Both the position numbers and the translations under genes were made by a program. The notes beneath the pieces were generated by a model. It was given only the letters and a program-made list of their open reading frames with translations. It did not search any database and was not told where the DNA came from. From positions 16,510,001-16,574,000 of the forward strand of contig NC_092312.1 in assembly GCF_036785885.1 (NCBI RefSeq): 64,000 bases of DNA, given 5' to 3'. Source of the DNA: Coffea arabica (taxonomy: Eukaryota; Streptophyta; Magnoliopsida; Gentianales; Rubiaceae). This document shows, piece by piece, positions 11,014 through 22,689 of this stretch. The first letter of the stretch is position 1. Each line of letters opens with the position of its first letter.

Positions 11014-13540
11014 ATCAATGGTGTATGTGTCAAATTGATCCCTACTATTTCTATCAAAACAAATTTGTTCCCTAAAGTTTTGAATTTGAGGCACGTTTAA
11101 GACAATTAATAAGAAATCAACAACGAATAATGGTCAAATTGTCATTAGTTAATAGTTTTGATTTTTCACTTTTAGTCCATAATATTTTGAATTTGGATTG
11201 TTATGGTCCCTTAGATTTTAAATAGTTACAACTAGCATTTGAAGATGAGACAACATATGAATTGATTAAATATCCTAATGTCCTATAGAATTTTATAAAA
11301 CACCTTACATTGGCACAGCATCTTTGTTTAACCTAAAGAGCATCTTTTTTATTAAATAAGTTAAAATTTGAAAACAACACATATTTGGCAAAATTTAGTA
11401 TAAGCAAAAGGAAAAAAACTGTAGCTTAGTACATAACTTTATTAATTACTATTACAAAAGTCTTGCATGACTAGCGGATATAGGTTGCAAATGATCGTTG
11501 TTAGTAATTGTAATTATAAATCCTTGTAAGAGTAAGTATCAAACGAAGTGTTCTTAGGAAAATTTAAGAACAAAAAACTTCCTTTATTTTCTTGTTTTTT
11601 CTTCCTATTAAATCCAACGTCTAAAAAATAAAGTTTTAAAATATTTATTTTACTATTTGTTTACTTTGATAATTTTATCGTGTGATTCAAGTAACTATGC
11701 AAAATACCAATTTCATCTCAGACTAAAGTTGGTAATGTATTGAAATTGTTTTCTCCTTGTATATGACTCGAATCCTAAATCCTCTTTTTAAGGGGTATCA
11801 AACCCTTTGCAAATGGATCCAACAATCATTGTGTGTTTGAATTGTCAAATTATTTCAAATGATATTTTGTTTGCATCATAAATACATATTCCAATTCATC
11901 TTTTTATATTCTAAACTACTATTTATCTCACATATATCACATCACAAAAAATACTACAATAATTATTTTAAATAATACTTTATTAAATACATGTCCCAAT
12001 TCATCTTTTTATATTCCAAACTATTTTTTATCTCACATATATCACATTACAAAAAATACTCCAGTAATTATTTTAAATAATACTCTATTTAAACACACTA
12101 GTGATTGCCAGGATAGAGCTGCCCCCTCCTACGCCACGAAACCCAACTCCCAAAACACAAAAACAACGAAAAGTCCCATTATTAGACCGCAGGAGCGGTA
12201 ATCATTAATGGTTTTATCCCTCAAGCTCTGCACCACATGAAACACGCGAGTGCCGTCAGTTGTATTGATCATTTGTTTCGGTAATCTATAACCTATGCTG
12301 GCATTCCCCATATTCATCTCCCTACCTTCTTTATTTTTGGGTGTGTTTTCGTGTACATTGACACTTGTAATGATTGCATGCTACAGGTGACGTCTAAAAA
12401 TTGAAATTTAAACTTTAAATTTATTAAATTATTAAGTATTAAAATATTAATATTTAAGCATATTTTTATTAAATAATTAGTGACTAGGTTTTCACTTATT
12501 TTCGAAATAAAATTTATCTAAAAAATTAAGTGTCATTTAATTAATTAAAATATTCTATTTTTAGTTATCAAGTACGTCTGAATATGTTAAAATCTGGACT
12601 AACTTAGTTTAAATATTAAATTAGGTTATCCAACAAAACCTATATTATTATATGCTCCTTGCTTGGAACACAAAATCGCTCGTGATTTTTTTTTAAAAAA
12701 ATATTGTCATGTGCGAGAAATGAACTAAAATGGAAAGTAAAGTTTTTTCTTGTTAACATACACTCTTTTTCGTTCATCCATACAGTCATATTTATTGTCA
12801 ACTTTCATTTATTTATTTTAGAGTAAATCTTATACACACCGTTAGTATATACACACTATTACAATTGGATGGATGACACATAAGTAAATTTAGATTTCAA
12901 ATTCAAATTTTACACACGTGTTATAAATTTAATAGTGATAGTATATACACTGATAATGTATATAAAATTAATACATTATTTTATCACATTAACTTTAATT
13001 TCTGAAAAAAAAAACTGACTATTTTGACCTTCACTTAACCGTTGAGCTTGCCAAAAAAAAAAAAACGCAGGCATATTTGATGAATGCCGAATTGCTAGAT
13101 AGAGAAGGTATTCCAATTATTCACCTCGCATTAATGATTAATCAAGCGGACCAGGTGAAACCATTTTGTTAGATTAAGGCGGTTTTCAAGTGAAATTCAT
13201 TTGATTTGATTGCTTAATTGTGGAAGGGTGTAGCGTTTCCTTACTCAAAACAAGTGCCTAATAAACCAACAGCTATTTGGGCTGTTGGCAACCATCAAAG
13301 TTTTTAAATTTTACTTCCCATCACTTATCATAATATATAGCTTGTCATTTAAATAGGTACACTATAAATCTAGAGTAGATAAATGACTATTGACAAAAAA
13401 AGAAAAAAACACAAGCGCCTGCTATGACGCACACTTGGTTCGACATGTTATTCAACACAAAGATAAATTTCGTATGGCCAGTTCCCGCTTCTATTGATGG
13501 TACATTACTATTTTTTTTCCCTGACAAGACTTGTACGTCT
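10031..13540. other. Gene-free AT-rich spacer
   Basis: Contains copy B of the local duplication (10676-11013) and a tandemly duplicated MITE fragment (11820-12095). The rest is AT-rich single-copy-looking sequence. No gene supported. Confidence 0.5.
11820..12095 (-). mobile_element. MITE family copy (reverse orientation) with internal tandem duplication
   Basis: The unit beginning ccaattcatctttttatatt is repeated twice (about 11891-11995 and 11997-12095). Both contain ctcacatatatcacat and acaataattattttaaataat or close variants. In reverse complement it matches the elements at 13905-14038 and 21192-21350 (gtgatgtatgtgagataaaa and a flanking 'gatgcaaacaaaata' block). Non-coding. Confidence 0.6.
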
Positions 13541-13725
13541 TATCCATATATATATATATATATATATTTGGTCGACTGGGGGTATCCCGGTCAATTGACC
13601 AGACTAATTCCCCAGATCGGAAGAGCCCGCCCCAAAGATTTCAGCACGTTACGGGGAAGAGTCGAACATGAGCCTTGCTCCTAAAGAGGAGACTACGGGA
13701 CCGGCCGAGCTAACCCCGGGCGTCC
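13541..13725 (-). mobile_element. tRNA-derived SINE with AT-repeat tail
   Basis: In reverse complement the stretch opens with GGGTTAGCTCGGCCGG (pol III A-box-like, 13701-13717). It has ATGTTCGACTCTTCCC (B-box-like, about 13654-13669) some 40 bp further on and ends in an (AT)n run at 13545-13567. The A/B-box spacing and simple-repeat tail are typical of plant SINEs. No exact target duplication recognised. Confidence 0.6.
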
Positions 13726-13825
13726 TGGTGTTGTAATTGGCAAATTTGCCTCTTTTGTAATATCAATTAGGTGTCGTGTCCACCTCAATAGGCATCCCAC
13801 GGCACCTCTATTGGCCGACCATTCC

Positions 13826-14114
13826 AAAATTGGTACATTGGGTAAGATTCTATTTGATTTATTGGGCTAAGGTACGCGCGAAAAGGCTGAGACAAGTTCG
13901 AAGATTTTAAATTATTTGAGATATTTTTATTGTAACATTTTTTATGATGTGATGTATGTGAGATAAAAAGATAATTAGAAAGATAAAAAGATGTGTTGAA
14001 AATTGTAATGATAATGTAAGCAAATAAATTTTAACAAATAAATTGGCACATCGGGTAAGATTCTATTTGATTTATTAGGCTAAGGTACGTGCGAAAGGCT
14101 GAGACAAGTTCGAA
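13826..14114 (+). repeat. 75-bp direct repeats flanking a MITE
   Basis: 13826-13902 and 14040-14114 are near-identical (aattggtacattgggtaaga versus aattggcacatcgggtaaga, continuing to ctgagacaagttcgaa). The MITE copy at 13905-14038 lies between them. Confidence 0.75.
13905..14038 (+). mobile_element. MITE family copy
   Basis: Shares gatgtgatgtatgtgagata and the flanking AT-rich blocks with the copy at 21192-21350 and, inverted, with 11820-12095. Non-coding, no transposase. Confidence 0.55.
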
Positions 14115-15855
14115 CAATCATTTCGGCATTTCTTGTCGAACCAAGAAAAAGAAAAAAAAAAGGATGAATGCAAACAAATTGGATAGTTTGTGAAAATCGA
14201 ATTCGGTTGTTGAAACTTGAAAACAAACGAAAAAAAAAATACTGAAGCCTGTTTTTTTTTTCATTCCTTCAGTTTCGGCCAAGATTCATCCTAAATGTCT
14301 TCATTGCTTCAGAAGAAAAACATTAAAGCATTCAATTATTAATTCACAATGAGTTGATATGGAGATAATTTGTCGTGTGAGGTGTTGATTTGATATGGTG
14401 ACAACTGACTTTTAATTTATGTCGTTACAGCAACCGGTTGGGTCGACAGCTCATGAATGAACAGTGTGTCGATTACTCAATCATTCACTGATCACAATCT
14501 CAAATCTTCAATAACAAGACTGAAGAACAACAATTCTTGATGGCATTCAAAAAACAGAAATTAATAATCTTCCGGTTTTCCAATTCTGCAGCAGCAAAAC
14601 ATATACTACGAAGAAAGAAGATAGTATGATAAAGCACGCAAATTGCAGCAAGTCCGTGAAGGACTAACGCGGCTGTTCAACACCAGTCAGGATGCTAAAG
14701 CTTGCCGAAAGGAATTTTTTTATTTTTACTGTTTATCTAGATTCCGATGGAATATACCAAGTGAAAAGAGTCATGCTTAGCCCAATTCAGGATAGCTCGT
14801 GTGGTGTATTGCTCTTCTTTGGAATTTAGCCATCAAGAATCGAGTTCTAAAATTAACGTGTTCGAGAAAAATAGACCTTTGTTCTCGAGTCGCTCGGAAT
14901 TAGTCGGATCGAAGGCCGAATAATACCACTACTGTGTCCCAAAAAAAGAAGAAAAGAGTCATATGCTTAGCTTAAATGGTCGTTTGCTTGCTTGCTTCGT
15001 TCTTCCTTCCATGCTTACGCCCGGCTTCAATGATTTAAAGATGCGCTGTCAAACCGGGTTCAACTCGCATGCTTATCTGTTCACGAGAAACACGCTTTCA
15101 TGTATCGGTGACTTGGCATTCATATGCATGGATGTTGACGATGTGACGCCTCACTAAGGCCTGTTTGATCAGACCGATGTCTGAAATTTGAATTCTAAAT
15201 TCTCAAAATTAAGCGATGAAAATATTAAGTTACAGAATTGTTTATACTATATTTGTTTTTTCAACTAAAAATATCACACAAATATTGTATTTATATTATT
15301 TAAAAATTTGTCTTTATTTGTGTATTTGGAAAAAAAGAAAAATATGCATTCGTGAGAGAGAGAGAAAACAACGAAATAAGTTAAAGATGGTGTTTAAGTA
15401 CGTGCATTTGTGTGTAAGAGATTGTGTGCATGCCTCTACATGTGTGTGTGTGTGTTTAATATAAAGAAAATAAATAAACATGTACTACGTGGGAGAATAA
15501 ATAATATGAGAGTGAGTTATGTGTATGATCGGTATAGTATGACGTATAATCGATTCAGAAGATTTAGTAAAAAAAAAAAAAAAACTTCTGCTTAAAAATT
15601 TGTACGCAAATTGGGTAGCGCTTAATAAATTAAGTGCTAAGGTATTTCTATTATCAAATATGCTGAATTAAAAAAGTTGTGAATGAATTAATTTTTAACA
15701 TTAAGTAAGTAGAGTTATCAAACGACCTGATTTACATTTCTAACTACCACCGATGAAGGGACCTTCAACGAGCACAATTTAGTTCTCTTCGTTCCAAACT
15801 CAAACCTTTCCTTCAGTTGACAAGCCTATTTCAGTGAGGTGCAACAACCATATAC
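14115..15855. other. Spacer upstream of BURP gene 1
   Basis: No gene supported. AT-rich, with a short GA run near 15353-15366 and a GT run near 15440-15456. The last ~150 bp are the presumed promoter and leader of the BURP gene. Confidence 0.5.
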
Positions 15856-16969
15856 ATGGATCTTGGTAGTTTTGCTTGCAGGATTGGTCACCTCTTTAGT
15901 CTCCTGATTCTGCTGGTAAGTTTTTAATCCTTCTTCCCCTTTCATCTTCAAAACTAATCTTGTCATTAACCAATTAAATTGGCATCGTTTCCAGGGAGTT
16001 CACCTTCAACAAGGTCGTCCCACTGAAGTACACGGGGAGAAATGGAACAAATTGACAGTTAGCCACGACCGAAACGACGCCAGCAAGCAGATGGATATGC
16101 ATTTTTCCATTGTTGATTCCACCACACCCAAGGACCCTAATGTCTTGCGACTGCATAGCATGGATGTTGATGATCAGGAACATAACAAGAAAGATGATGC
16201 TCAAGAACGAGAAACTCGGACAAGGGATGCTCAACCTCACGCTCATACCTCGTCCCATATGATGATGAATCATATGGATTTATCAACAACTGTGTTCTTC
16301 CTTTTAGATGACCTCAAGTTAGGCAAAACTATGCCCATCTATTTCCCCGACAGAGATTTGACTTCTTCATCCTCTCCTCCTCTGTTGTCTGAAACTGAAG
16401 CAGATGACATTCCTTTTTCATCGCAACAACTCCCAAACCTTCTTCGACTCTTTTCATTCTCTCCAGGATCTCCCCAGGCCATAGCCATGGAAGATACGCT
16501 AAGACAATGCGAGATTGCTCCCATCAAAGGGGACACCAAGTTCTGTGCTACATCCTACGAGTCGATGATTAACTTTGCTCGAGAAATCTTGGGGTCTGAA
16601 GCCAACATCCAAGTACTATCAACAATTCATCTTACAAGATCAGTTGCTGGCGTACGGCAATATACTATTATACAAGTTCCTCGACGAGTTTCAGCTCCAA
16701 AGATGGCAGCCTGTCATTCCATGCCCTATCCCTATGCAGTATTTTTCTGCCATCATCAAGAGAGCGAGAGTCGGGTATACAGGGTTTCACTGTACGGCGA
16801 AAATGGTGAAAGGGTTGAAGCTATTGCTGTTTGTCACTTGGACACCTCTCGGTGGAGCCCTAATCATGTCTCCTTCCGTGTGCTTGGAATCAAACCAGGG
16901 ACTTCTCCTGTTTGCCATTTCTTTCCAGCAGATAACTTTGTCCTGGTTGCGTCCACTTCTTCGATCTAG
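15856..16969 (+). CDS. BURP-domain protein 1 (candidate split peptide cyclase)
   Basis: Two exons, 15856-15915 and 15995-16969 (GT-AG, phase 0), encode 344 aa. Exon 1 plus the start of exon 2 form a signal peptide (MDLGSFACRIGHLFSLLILL), so the protein should enter the secretory pathway. Residues about 25-118 are a polar, degenerate linker with a His/Met-rich stretch at 102-114. The BURP domain runs from about 120 to the end. It contains the family signature of four CH pairs at 260, 272, 300 and 327 with spacings 10, 26 and 25, plus the expected two upstream Cys (ECEI-type and FCAT). BURP domains of the lyciumin and cyclopeptide type are copper-dependent peptide cyclases. No QPxGVxxW-type core and no Tyr occur in the linker, so any substrate would have to be a separate protein. 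USP/BNM2-like developmental BURP proteins are the alternative reading. Confidence 0.93.
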
Positions 16970-16999
16970 TCGCGTATTTCTGCTGAAGTATCCATGGCT

Positions 17000-17549
17000 G
17001 AACTGCTCTCTATCATTTTCTAGTACTTGTATGTTAGACTTGTTGTTCAATTGTACTGTTCGGTTTTCAATACTTTTCTTGGGGCAAAACTACTATGAAA
17101 TAAAACGGGGGAAGTTTAAACCCACTAATGATATATAATCTGCCATCCAATCTTCCTCGTCAGGATGATATATTCACTCATTATTTAATGAAACTTTTCT
17201 TAAGAATCAAGTGAAGGATGTGCACAACCGAGTCGCGGTTGGCAGGCATCCAAATTTCTAGTTCTTACCACGAAATCGTCCAAAAACCGTCTGTACGCAT
17301 ATAGTTTCTCAGTTCCCCAACTAATAAAATAGGCATAAAAAAGTCTTCTTTTTTTTTTTTTTGCTTTGTTAATCATCATATTGAGAAGCTCTGAAAATTT
17401 TGGCGATTTATGCGGGTAAAAACTCGTAAATTTGTGTATACTGCTCATCAACCACTATTTTGTAGTATTTCAATCTCAAACATTTCTTCTTATCGCCCAA
17501 ATGATGGAATTCAAGCCATCTGATTTTCAATCCTAAGAAGTCGTACAAT
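17000..17549. other. Convergent intergenic spacer
   Basis: Holds the 3' ends of the BURP gene (plus) and the kinase-like gene (minus). No further feature seen. Confidence 0.5.
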
Positions 17550-20294
17550 TCAGTAGAATTCTAGTTCCAATTCCGCAGATCGCAATGCAGCTGGAGGTTC
17601 GGTTTTCTTCACTGGTGGTGGGAGAACCGAGCTGGAAGGACTAGTGCCATTAGAAGTAGAGAGCCAACCCCACAGCCTGCCTTCTTCAGTTGCCACTTTC
17701 AAAGGGTTTCTCAAAGCTTCAAGTACCTGTGTCATCCGGGGCCGCCTTGAAGGCTTGGGGTTGAGGCAGGCCTTGGCAACCATAGCCACTGCCCATACTT
17801 CCATCAAAAGATCCTCATGATCTATGTTTAAAGAATTGTCTACGATCTTGAGAACAAATTTCCTGTCATCATACATACTTAAGTAAGGCAGAACATCTGC
17901 CATCCAATCTTCCTCGTCAGGAGGATCACTTTTTCCTGGGACACTATGATGGTCAGCTCCAACCGTTACAGGGACGGTTTCTGGCCTTACCGGGTAACCA
18001 CTGGCAGCAGTAAGATCCAGCTTGCTTGTTACTCGCTCAAGCAAAACACTAAGACTTGGCTTGCCGGTTATAAGCTCAAGCAAAACCTTTCCAAAGCAGT
18101 AAATATCATAGGCAATTGTTGCCTTGGATGTACCTGGCAAGTCAAGATGTTTTAGATGATAATGTTCATGAATGCCGGAATAGAATGGGCCAAGGGGTTT
18201 CAAAAGTTGAGATGAGTAAATAGCATGCCCCTTGTGAAGTAAATAAAGAATGAAAAATGAATTGACTAGGAAAAGGTGATTTGTGCAGGTAACCAAGGGA
18301 AGCAACCTCTTAAAGGCATTACTCTTTTATTAACTAAATGAGTGCATGGGGAGAACCTACGAGTTAAGAAATAGATGATTCAATTTGTACTACTCTTCCT
18401 ACCTTATATTTTGGTTGAATAAACATCTATCTCTCCCTCAAGGTGCAGTGCAGTGTCATTTGTTATACCAAAGTGGTAAGATTTTCAATTTGTTTTTCAA
18501 AACAAAAGGAACCCCTAGACAACTGCTAAAGTAAATGAGGAATACCCGTCTCAATCCTTACATTCAAACACAAGAGCAGTAATCCACAGAACCTGATGAT
18601 ATTCATCGAAGATAAAAGGACACGCCAAGACGAGTCTAGAGTCTATTACATGGTAATGTCCAACTTTTAGCTATCAAACTAGATTCCAGATGTCAATAGT
18701 TTTGGATAGCCGTTAGACTCTTGTTCTTGGTAGTTTTTGGAAAGATTATACAGAAAGCATTCAACAGATGGATACTCTGCCATATTGCAATGTCTGATTA
18801 AAGTACTGCAGCGTAGATGGGCCAGAATGTGAAGATTTAAAGCAAATTTTGCCATCTTTGATTGGTAACAAATCCTAATTTGAAGATGGACAAATCCAAA
18901 TTTTACAACTCAGAGTGTAAAGTCAAAGGGACATACCAGAAGTTCCTTGTGCAGCTCCCCTGCGCATAAAGAAAATAGATCGTCAAGAAGCCTCCAGAAC
19001 AATAACAGAACTACAAAAGCAAGTACTGAATTAAGGACAGCGAATAAGGTAAAAGAGGAAATAGTTTTGTAATGCAGACAAAACGGAAAGGTAGGTTGTC
19101 AAGCTTAGGTTTATTTTGGATTTTCAATCCCACAGAGGGAAGTCATTTGTCAATGCAGATGAACACAGGCTGAAGGTCTTTATCAGAATCCAGAAATCGT
19201 GACATTTAAAGTCAATCACAATACCTCCTAATAGTGTAAACAACCCTCATTCTTAACTCTCCTGAACAACTTATTCTGATTCTAACCTTCAAGAATACTG
19301 GATTATGGCCACATTGTGCAAATTAAAGCGAGAATACTCGAGAGAAATGTATAAATAAGAATATAAAGAACCACAAATTTTTTTTGAAGAAAAAAAATAT
19401 TAGTAATTACTTTGGCAGCCGCAGGAACCTGGCAATTCTGTTTTGATTACCGTCTTTTACTTCAGCTGTACAAACCTCAGTCAGGCTTCCTAGACAAATC
19501 TCAAAGTTATCGTCAAGAAGTATGCTGCTAGCTTGAATATCCCTTCAAAGACCAAAAGGAGTAGAATTATGCCAAATGATCAGTACCATCCATCACTCAA
19601 TTACTCTGGCTATAATCAAAGAAACTGTTCAAAGTGAGCAAGTCTTGGGAATTGGGGGAAACCTGTGAACAAGAGGTGGAATGCATTGATGATGCAGATA
19701 AAACAGAGCCTCTGCAACTCCAGTTGCAATCTTCAGCCTGGTTTTCCAATCTAATGTCGGTAATAGCAGGTCATCATCTTCCGAATCAAGTTCCAAAATT
19801 AACGAAGTGGACAAGTCCCTGTTAGACATGTACTTGTAAACCAGGAACTTGTCATCCCCCTGATCCAAACAATGCCCCAACAACGGTACCAATCTGGAAT
19901 GCGAAAGCTTGCCGAAAATTTCCAGTTGCTCTACGAAATAGGATTCATTCTTCAACAAGGAAAGATCAATTTTCTTCACAACAACTGGAGTCCCGCCTTG
20001 TAAAGTTCCATAAAAGAGATCCCCGGAATGGCCATGCTTGATGAGATTGGAGGATTCGTTAAAATAATCGGTAGCGAGGAGAATTTGATGATAGGTAAAC
20101 GATGCACCCGCTAAGAAGCTGGAGAAGTTGAAAGATGAAATTCGGGCAGAGGAAGCAGTGAAGCTAAAGGAGGAAGATGCTGATAACGATGCCAAGGAAA
20201 GTTCACTTGGGGTCCTTTGACCGCTGAGCTTCAGCTCCTCTCTGCGCAGAGTGGCTCTGACCAGCCTTTCCCAGTTGTCGTAAACTCTAGACAT
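17550..20294 (-). CDS. At2g16250-like receptor kinase domain without LRR ectodomain; probable pseudokinase
   Basis: Four exons on the minus strand: 20294-19663, 19542-19411, a 23-nt micro-exon 18959-18937, and 18133-17550. All junctions are GT-AG and the total is exactly 457 codons with one terminal stop. The protein starts MSRVYDNWERLVRATLRRE and has a kinase fold: TYHQILLATDYF, VVVKK (ATP-site Lys), HRDIQASSILLD catalytic-loop segment, and a C-lobe with AYDIYCFGKVLLEL. The DFG position reads CLGS, so metal binding and catalysis are doubtful, as in its Arabidopsis relative At2g16250. That relative is a membrane LRR receptor; here no signal peptide, LRR or transmembrane segment is found in the 1.9 kb upstream. 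It is therefore either a shortened duplicate or a gene whose ectodomain was lost. It lies between a BURP gene and a DUF2775 gene with no evident functional link. Confidence 0.85.
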
Positions 20295-21191
20295 CTATGC
20301 ATCTGTTCTTCATTCCTCGTCTATTAAGTTCTCTTTAGAGTCCTCTTGTTGCCAAAATGTCCGTTGGAAATCAATGAAATGATTAGTGGGATATTTATGC
20401 ATCCCAATTCCAATTCCTGAAGAATCATGAAATCTTGAAATATGTGGTTTGTGAATTTGTACACGGTTGTTGATTGAGGGTTGACAATCAGGAGAGTCTC
20501 TTTTCTTTTTCCTTTGGTTTGGAGGCTTCACCGACGTTTCCTCGTTTACCTCTTAAACTTTCTCCATTCGATAAGACGACTAGCTCTATGGAGCTGTCAT
20601 TGTACCGGCCGACGACGAGCAGTTGTATTTGGGCTTTGTTAATTGGGTCGAGCCCACTTATGCACGGTTGGCTTGGCAAGACTTCGCCAGTTGCCACCTC
20701 TCCTAATTTCCTTCTTTCATTTTTTGTAGAGAAATTTTCAATCAGGGCTTGCTTATATTGATCAATGTAACTGAGCCAATATAGATAGGCACAAACTACC
20801 ATGTCGCACTTTATCTATTTTTGGAGCCCTCTCCGGAATTCAATAAAAGCAAGTGGTAAGTTGGCAATTAAAAAGAATCACAAAAGAGATCAGAAGATTC
20901 AGAACATCTTTTTCACCATTGAAACACAGCTCGATAGAGCAATGAGTGTGGGCTATAGTTGTAACATTACCAAATATTCAAGGTTTTCTCTATAAGAAAA
21001 AAATAACCATGGAAACTATGACTTGAACATGAGAAGAAAACCATGAGGTACCAATCTATCTATCTATCTACTACCGTATAAAAATTATGATGAGTTTTGG
21101 TGGTTAAAAATGTAGGCAGAAGTTGGTGTTAGTTTTTGTAATATCTAAACTACTCTCATCACCAATAAATGGACAAATTGCAAAATGGGTT

Positions 21192-21350
21192 TGTCTGGAT
21201 AGAGTATTATTTGGAATAATTACTGTAGCACTTTTTGTAATGTGATGTATGTGAGATAAAAAAGTGGTTGAAAATATAAAAAGGTGGGTAGAAAAATGTG
21301 TTTATGATGCAAACAAAATATTATTTGAAAAATTTTGATATTCAACAAAC
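21192..21350 (+). mobile_element. MITE family copy
   Basis: Clearest member of the local family: ggatagagtattatttggaa, then tactgtagcac, gtgatgtatgtgagataaaa and gatgcaaacaaaatattat. Related copies at 13905-14038 and, inverted, 11820-12095. Non-coding. Confidence 0.6.
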
Positions 21351-21974
21351 ATTGATTTCCTTAATAATTAATTTTATTTGAAAAAGGAGAAGAAATTTTA
21401 TTAACAAAATATCCAAGTTTATAGAGCACTTCAAATATGAAAACAAAAAGATTAATTACATATAACTCTCTTGTGATTGTGCATAATGTCAAATCTCCCT
21501 ATATTTTTATATGAAGCGAAAAATGGACAAAATACACCATTGTTACGACAATTGAACTAGATGCGATCTAAAAATGCATGTGATAGAACTATAATATCCA
21601 CTTAATCTCCCTATGATTTGTATGCCTTCCACTTTATTCCCTTCTGTTTTTGTGTTTATCCATATAATCTGCTTATGGTCTTATGTCATTTAACCAAGGG
21701 TATTATTGATATTTTAACTAATAATATTATTTAGACTATTTTATATCAAGTTTTCACTCTATATGAAATCATAGAAAATGGAGTGGATATTTTGAAACTT
21801 TTACAGGGAATCATGTGGCAATAAGTGAAATCACATCGGGATTATCTATAGTTTACCCAACAAAACAAAAGATTACCTTGATTCTTCTAAAAAGTACCAT
21901 AGGTCTTTTTATCTTTTAAATACGAGTAATTGATAAGTCTTAAAAGCACCTTTTCAATATGCATATATTGATAT

Positions 21975-22062
21975 AAATTGGGTGGTCGGGGGATAGGAGT
22001 GTAAGTAAAAGGTCTTGAGTTTGAGTCCTTCCACTTGCATTATTAAAAAAAAAAAAAAATAA
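21975..22062 (+). mobile_element. Short SINE-like sequence with poly-A
   Basis: Has an A-box-like ggtggtcgggggataggag, a B-box-like gagtttgagtccttcc about 30 bp later, and an A14 tail at about 22046-22060. Short, so possibly a truncated SINE or tRNA-like fragment. Confidence 0.4.
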
Positions 22063-22194
22063 CTTGTTGATCATGGTTTTTCCGGGCAGTTGCATAGGTT
22101 TAACAGACTATTGCTTCCATCTTCTTATTGAAGTCTACGTAAACTACTAATTTTCATTCATCTTGTGCAGACATACACCGCTCAAGGAGACTAA

Positions 22195-22689
22195 TTAATT
22201 AGCTGTAGTTTCAGCTCTTTCAAATACAGAAACGTCTGCTTCTTTGACAGGAGATTTCTCTCCTGGATGATCAACTTGACCGGTATGATAGATTATAACG
22301 TTTGCCTTAGCATCAAAATTCCTGACGAATTGGTGTTGGTCAGAGTGAGATTCAGCAGTCTGAGGAAGGAGGGCCTTAACCACTTGGGGCATGGCCTCCC
22401 CTTTCATGACGGTGTTCCAATACTCCTGTGGGTCCTTTCTTGCAGTGCTGAGAGTAGTATTGCTGATAACCTGAGACAGAACACACAAGACAACAAAGAA
22501 AAAGCTTACAGGTCATGCTGCTAACAAAAGAAGACACTAGCATATCCATCCAGAGATGATCGTGTAGAAGATCTCAAAAGAATTATTAAAAAGCTTGGGT
22601 GCCTAGCCAGTGATGGGTAGGATTAAGATGCATACCAAAAAGAAAGTCAGAAGAAGAACCGGGGTGGCACAGAGATGTCTCGTCGTCAT
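22195..22689 (-). CDS. DUF2775 organ-specific secreted protein; candidate cyclopeptide precursor 2
   Basis: Two exons on the minus strand, 22689-22636 and 22470-22195 (GT-AG, phase 0), encode 109 aa. Exon 1 (MTTRHLCATPVLLLTFFL) is the signal-peptide core. The mature protein begins with ARKDPQEYW (28-36) and the conserved VMKGEAMPQVVKALL helix-like segment (39-53). A single repeat follows: FVRNF at 66-70, then DAKA and NVIIY at 75-79, with a 30-residue acidic/basic follower to the end. Relative to precursor 1 there is one repeat rather than two, and DFEPRP is changed to NFDAKA. If it is a BURP substrate, the predicted core is (N)VIIY with the Tyr side chain as cross-linking partner (inference). 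The gene is 2.0 kb from precursor 3 in the same orientation, consistent with tandem duplication. Confidence 0.87.

Larger units (their letters stand above)
20295..22194. other. Spacer with MITE and SINE-like pieces
   Basis: Contains a MITE copy at 21192-21350 and a short SINE-like sequence at 21975-22062. No LRR-coding sequence that could complete the kinase gene was found. Confidence 0.5.

Noticed and set aside
14963-15595. Several 60-80 aa frames
   Set aside because: AT-rich or simple-repeat-driven translations without family similarity.
15856-16235. Lyciumin-type core (QPxGVxxW) in the BURP protein 1 linker
   Set aside because: The linker has one Trp (GEKWNKL) but no Gln-Pro core pattern and no repeats.
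16575-17138. 187-aa frame overlapping BURP gene 1
   Set aside because: Shadow of the BURP coding exon in another frame; no family resemblance.
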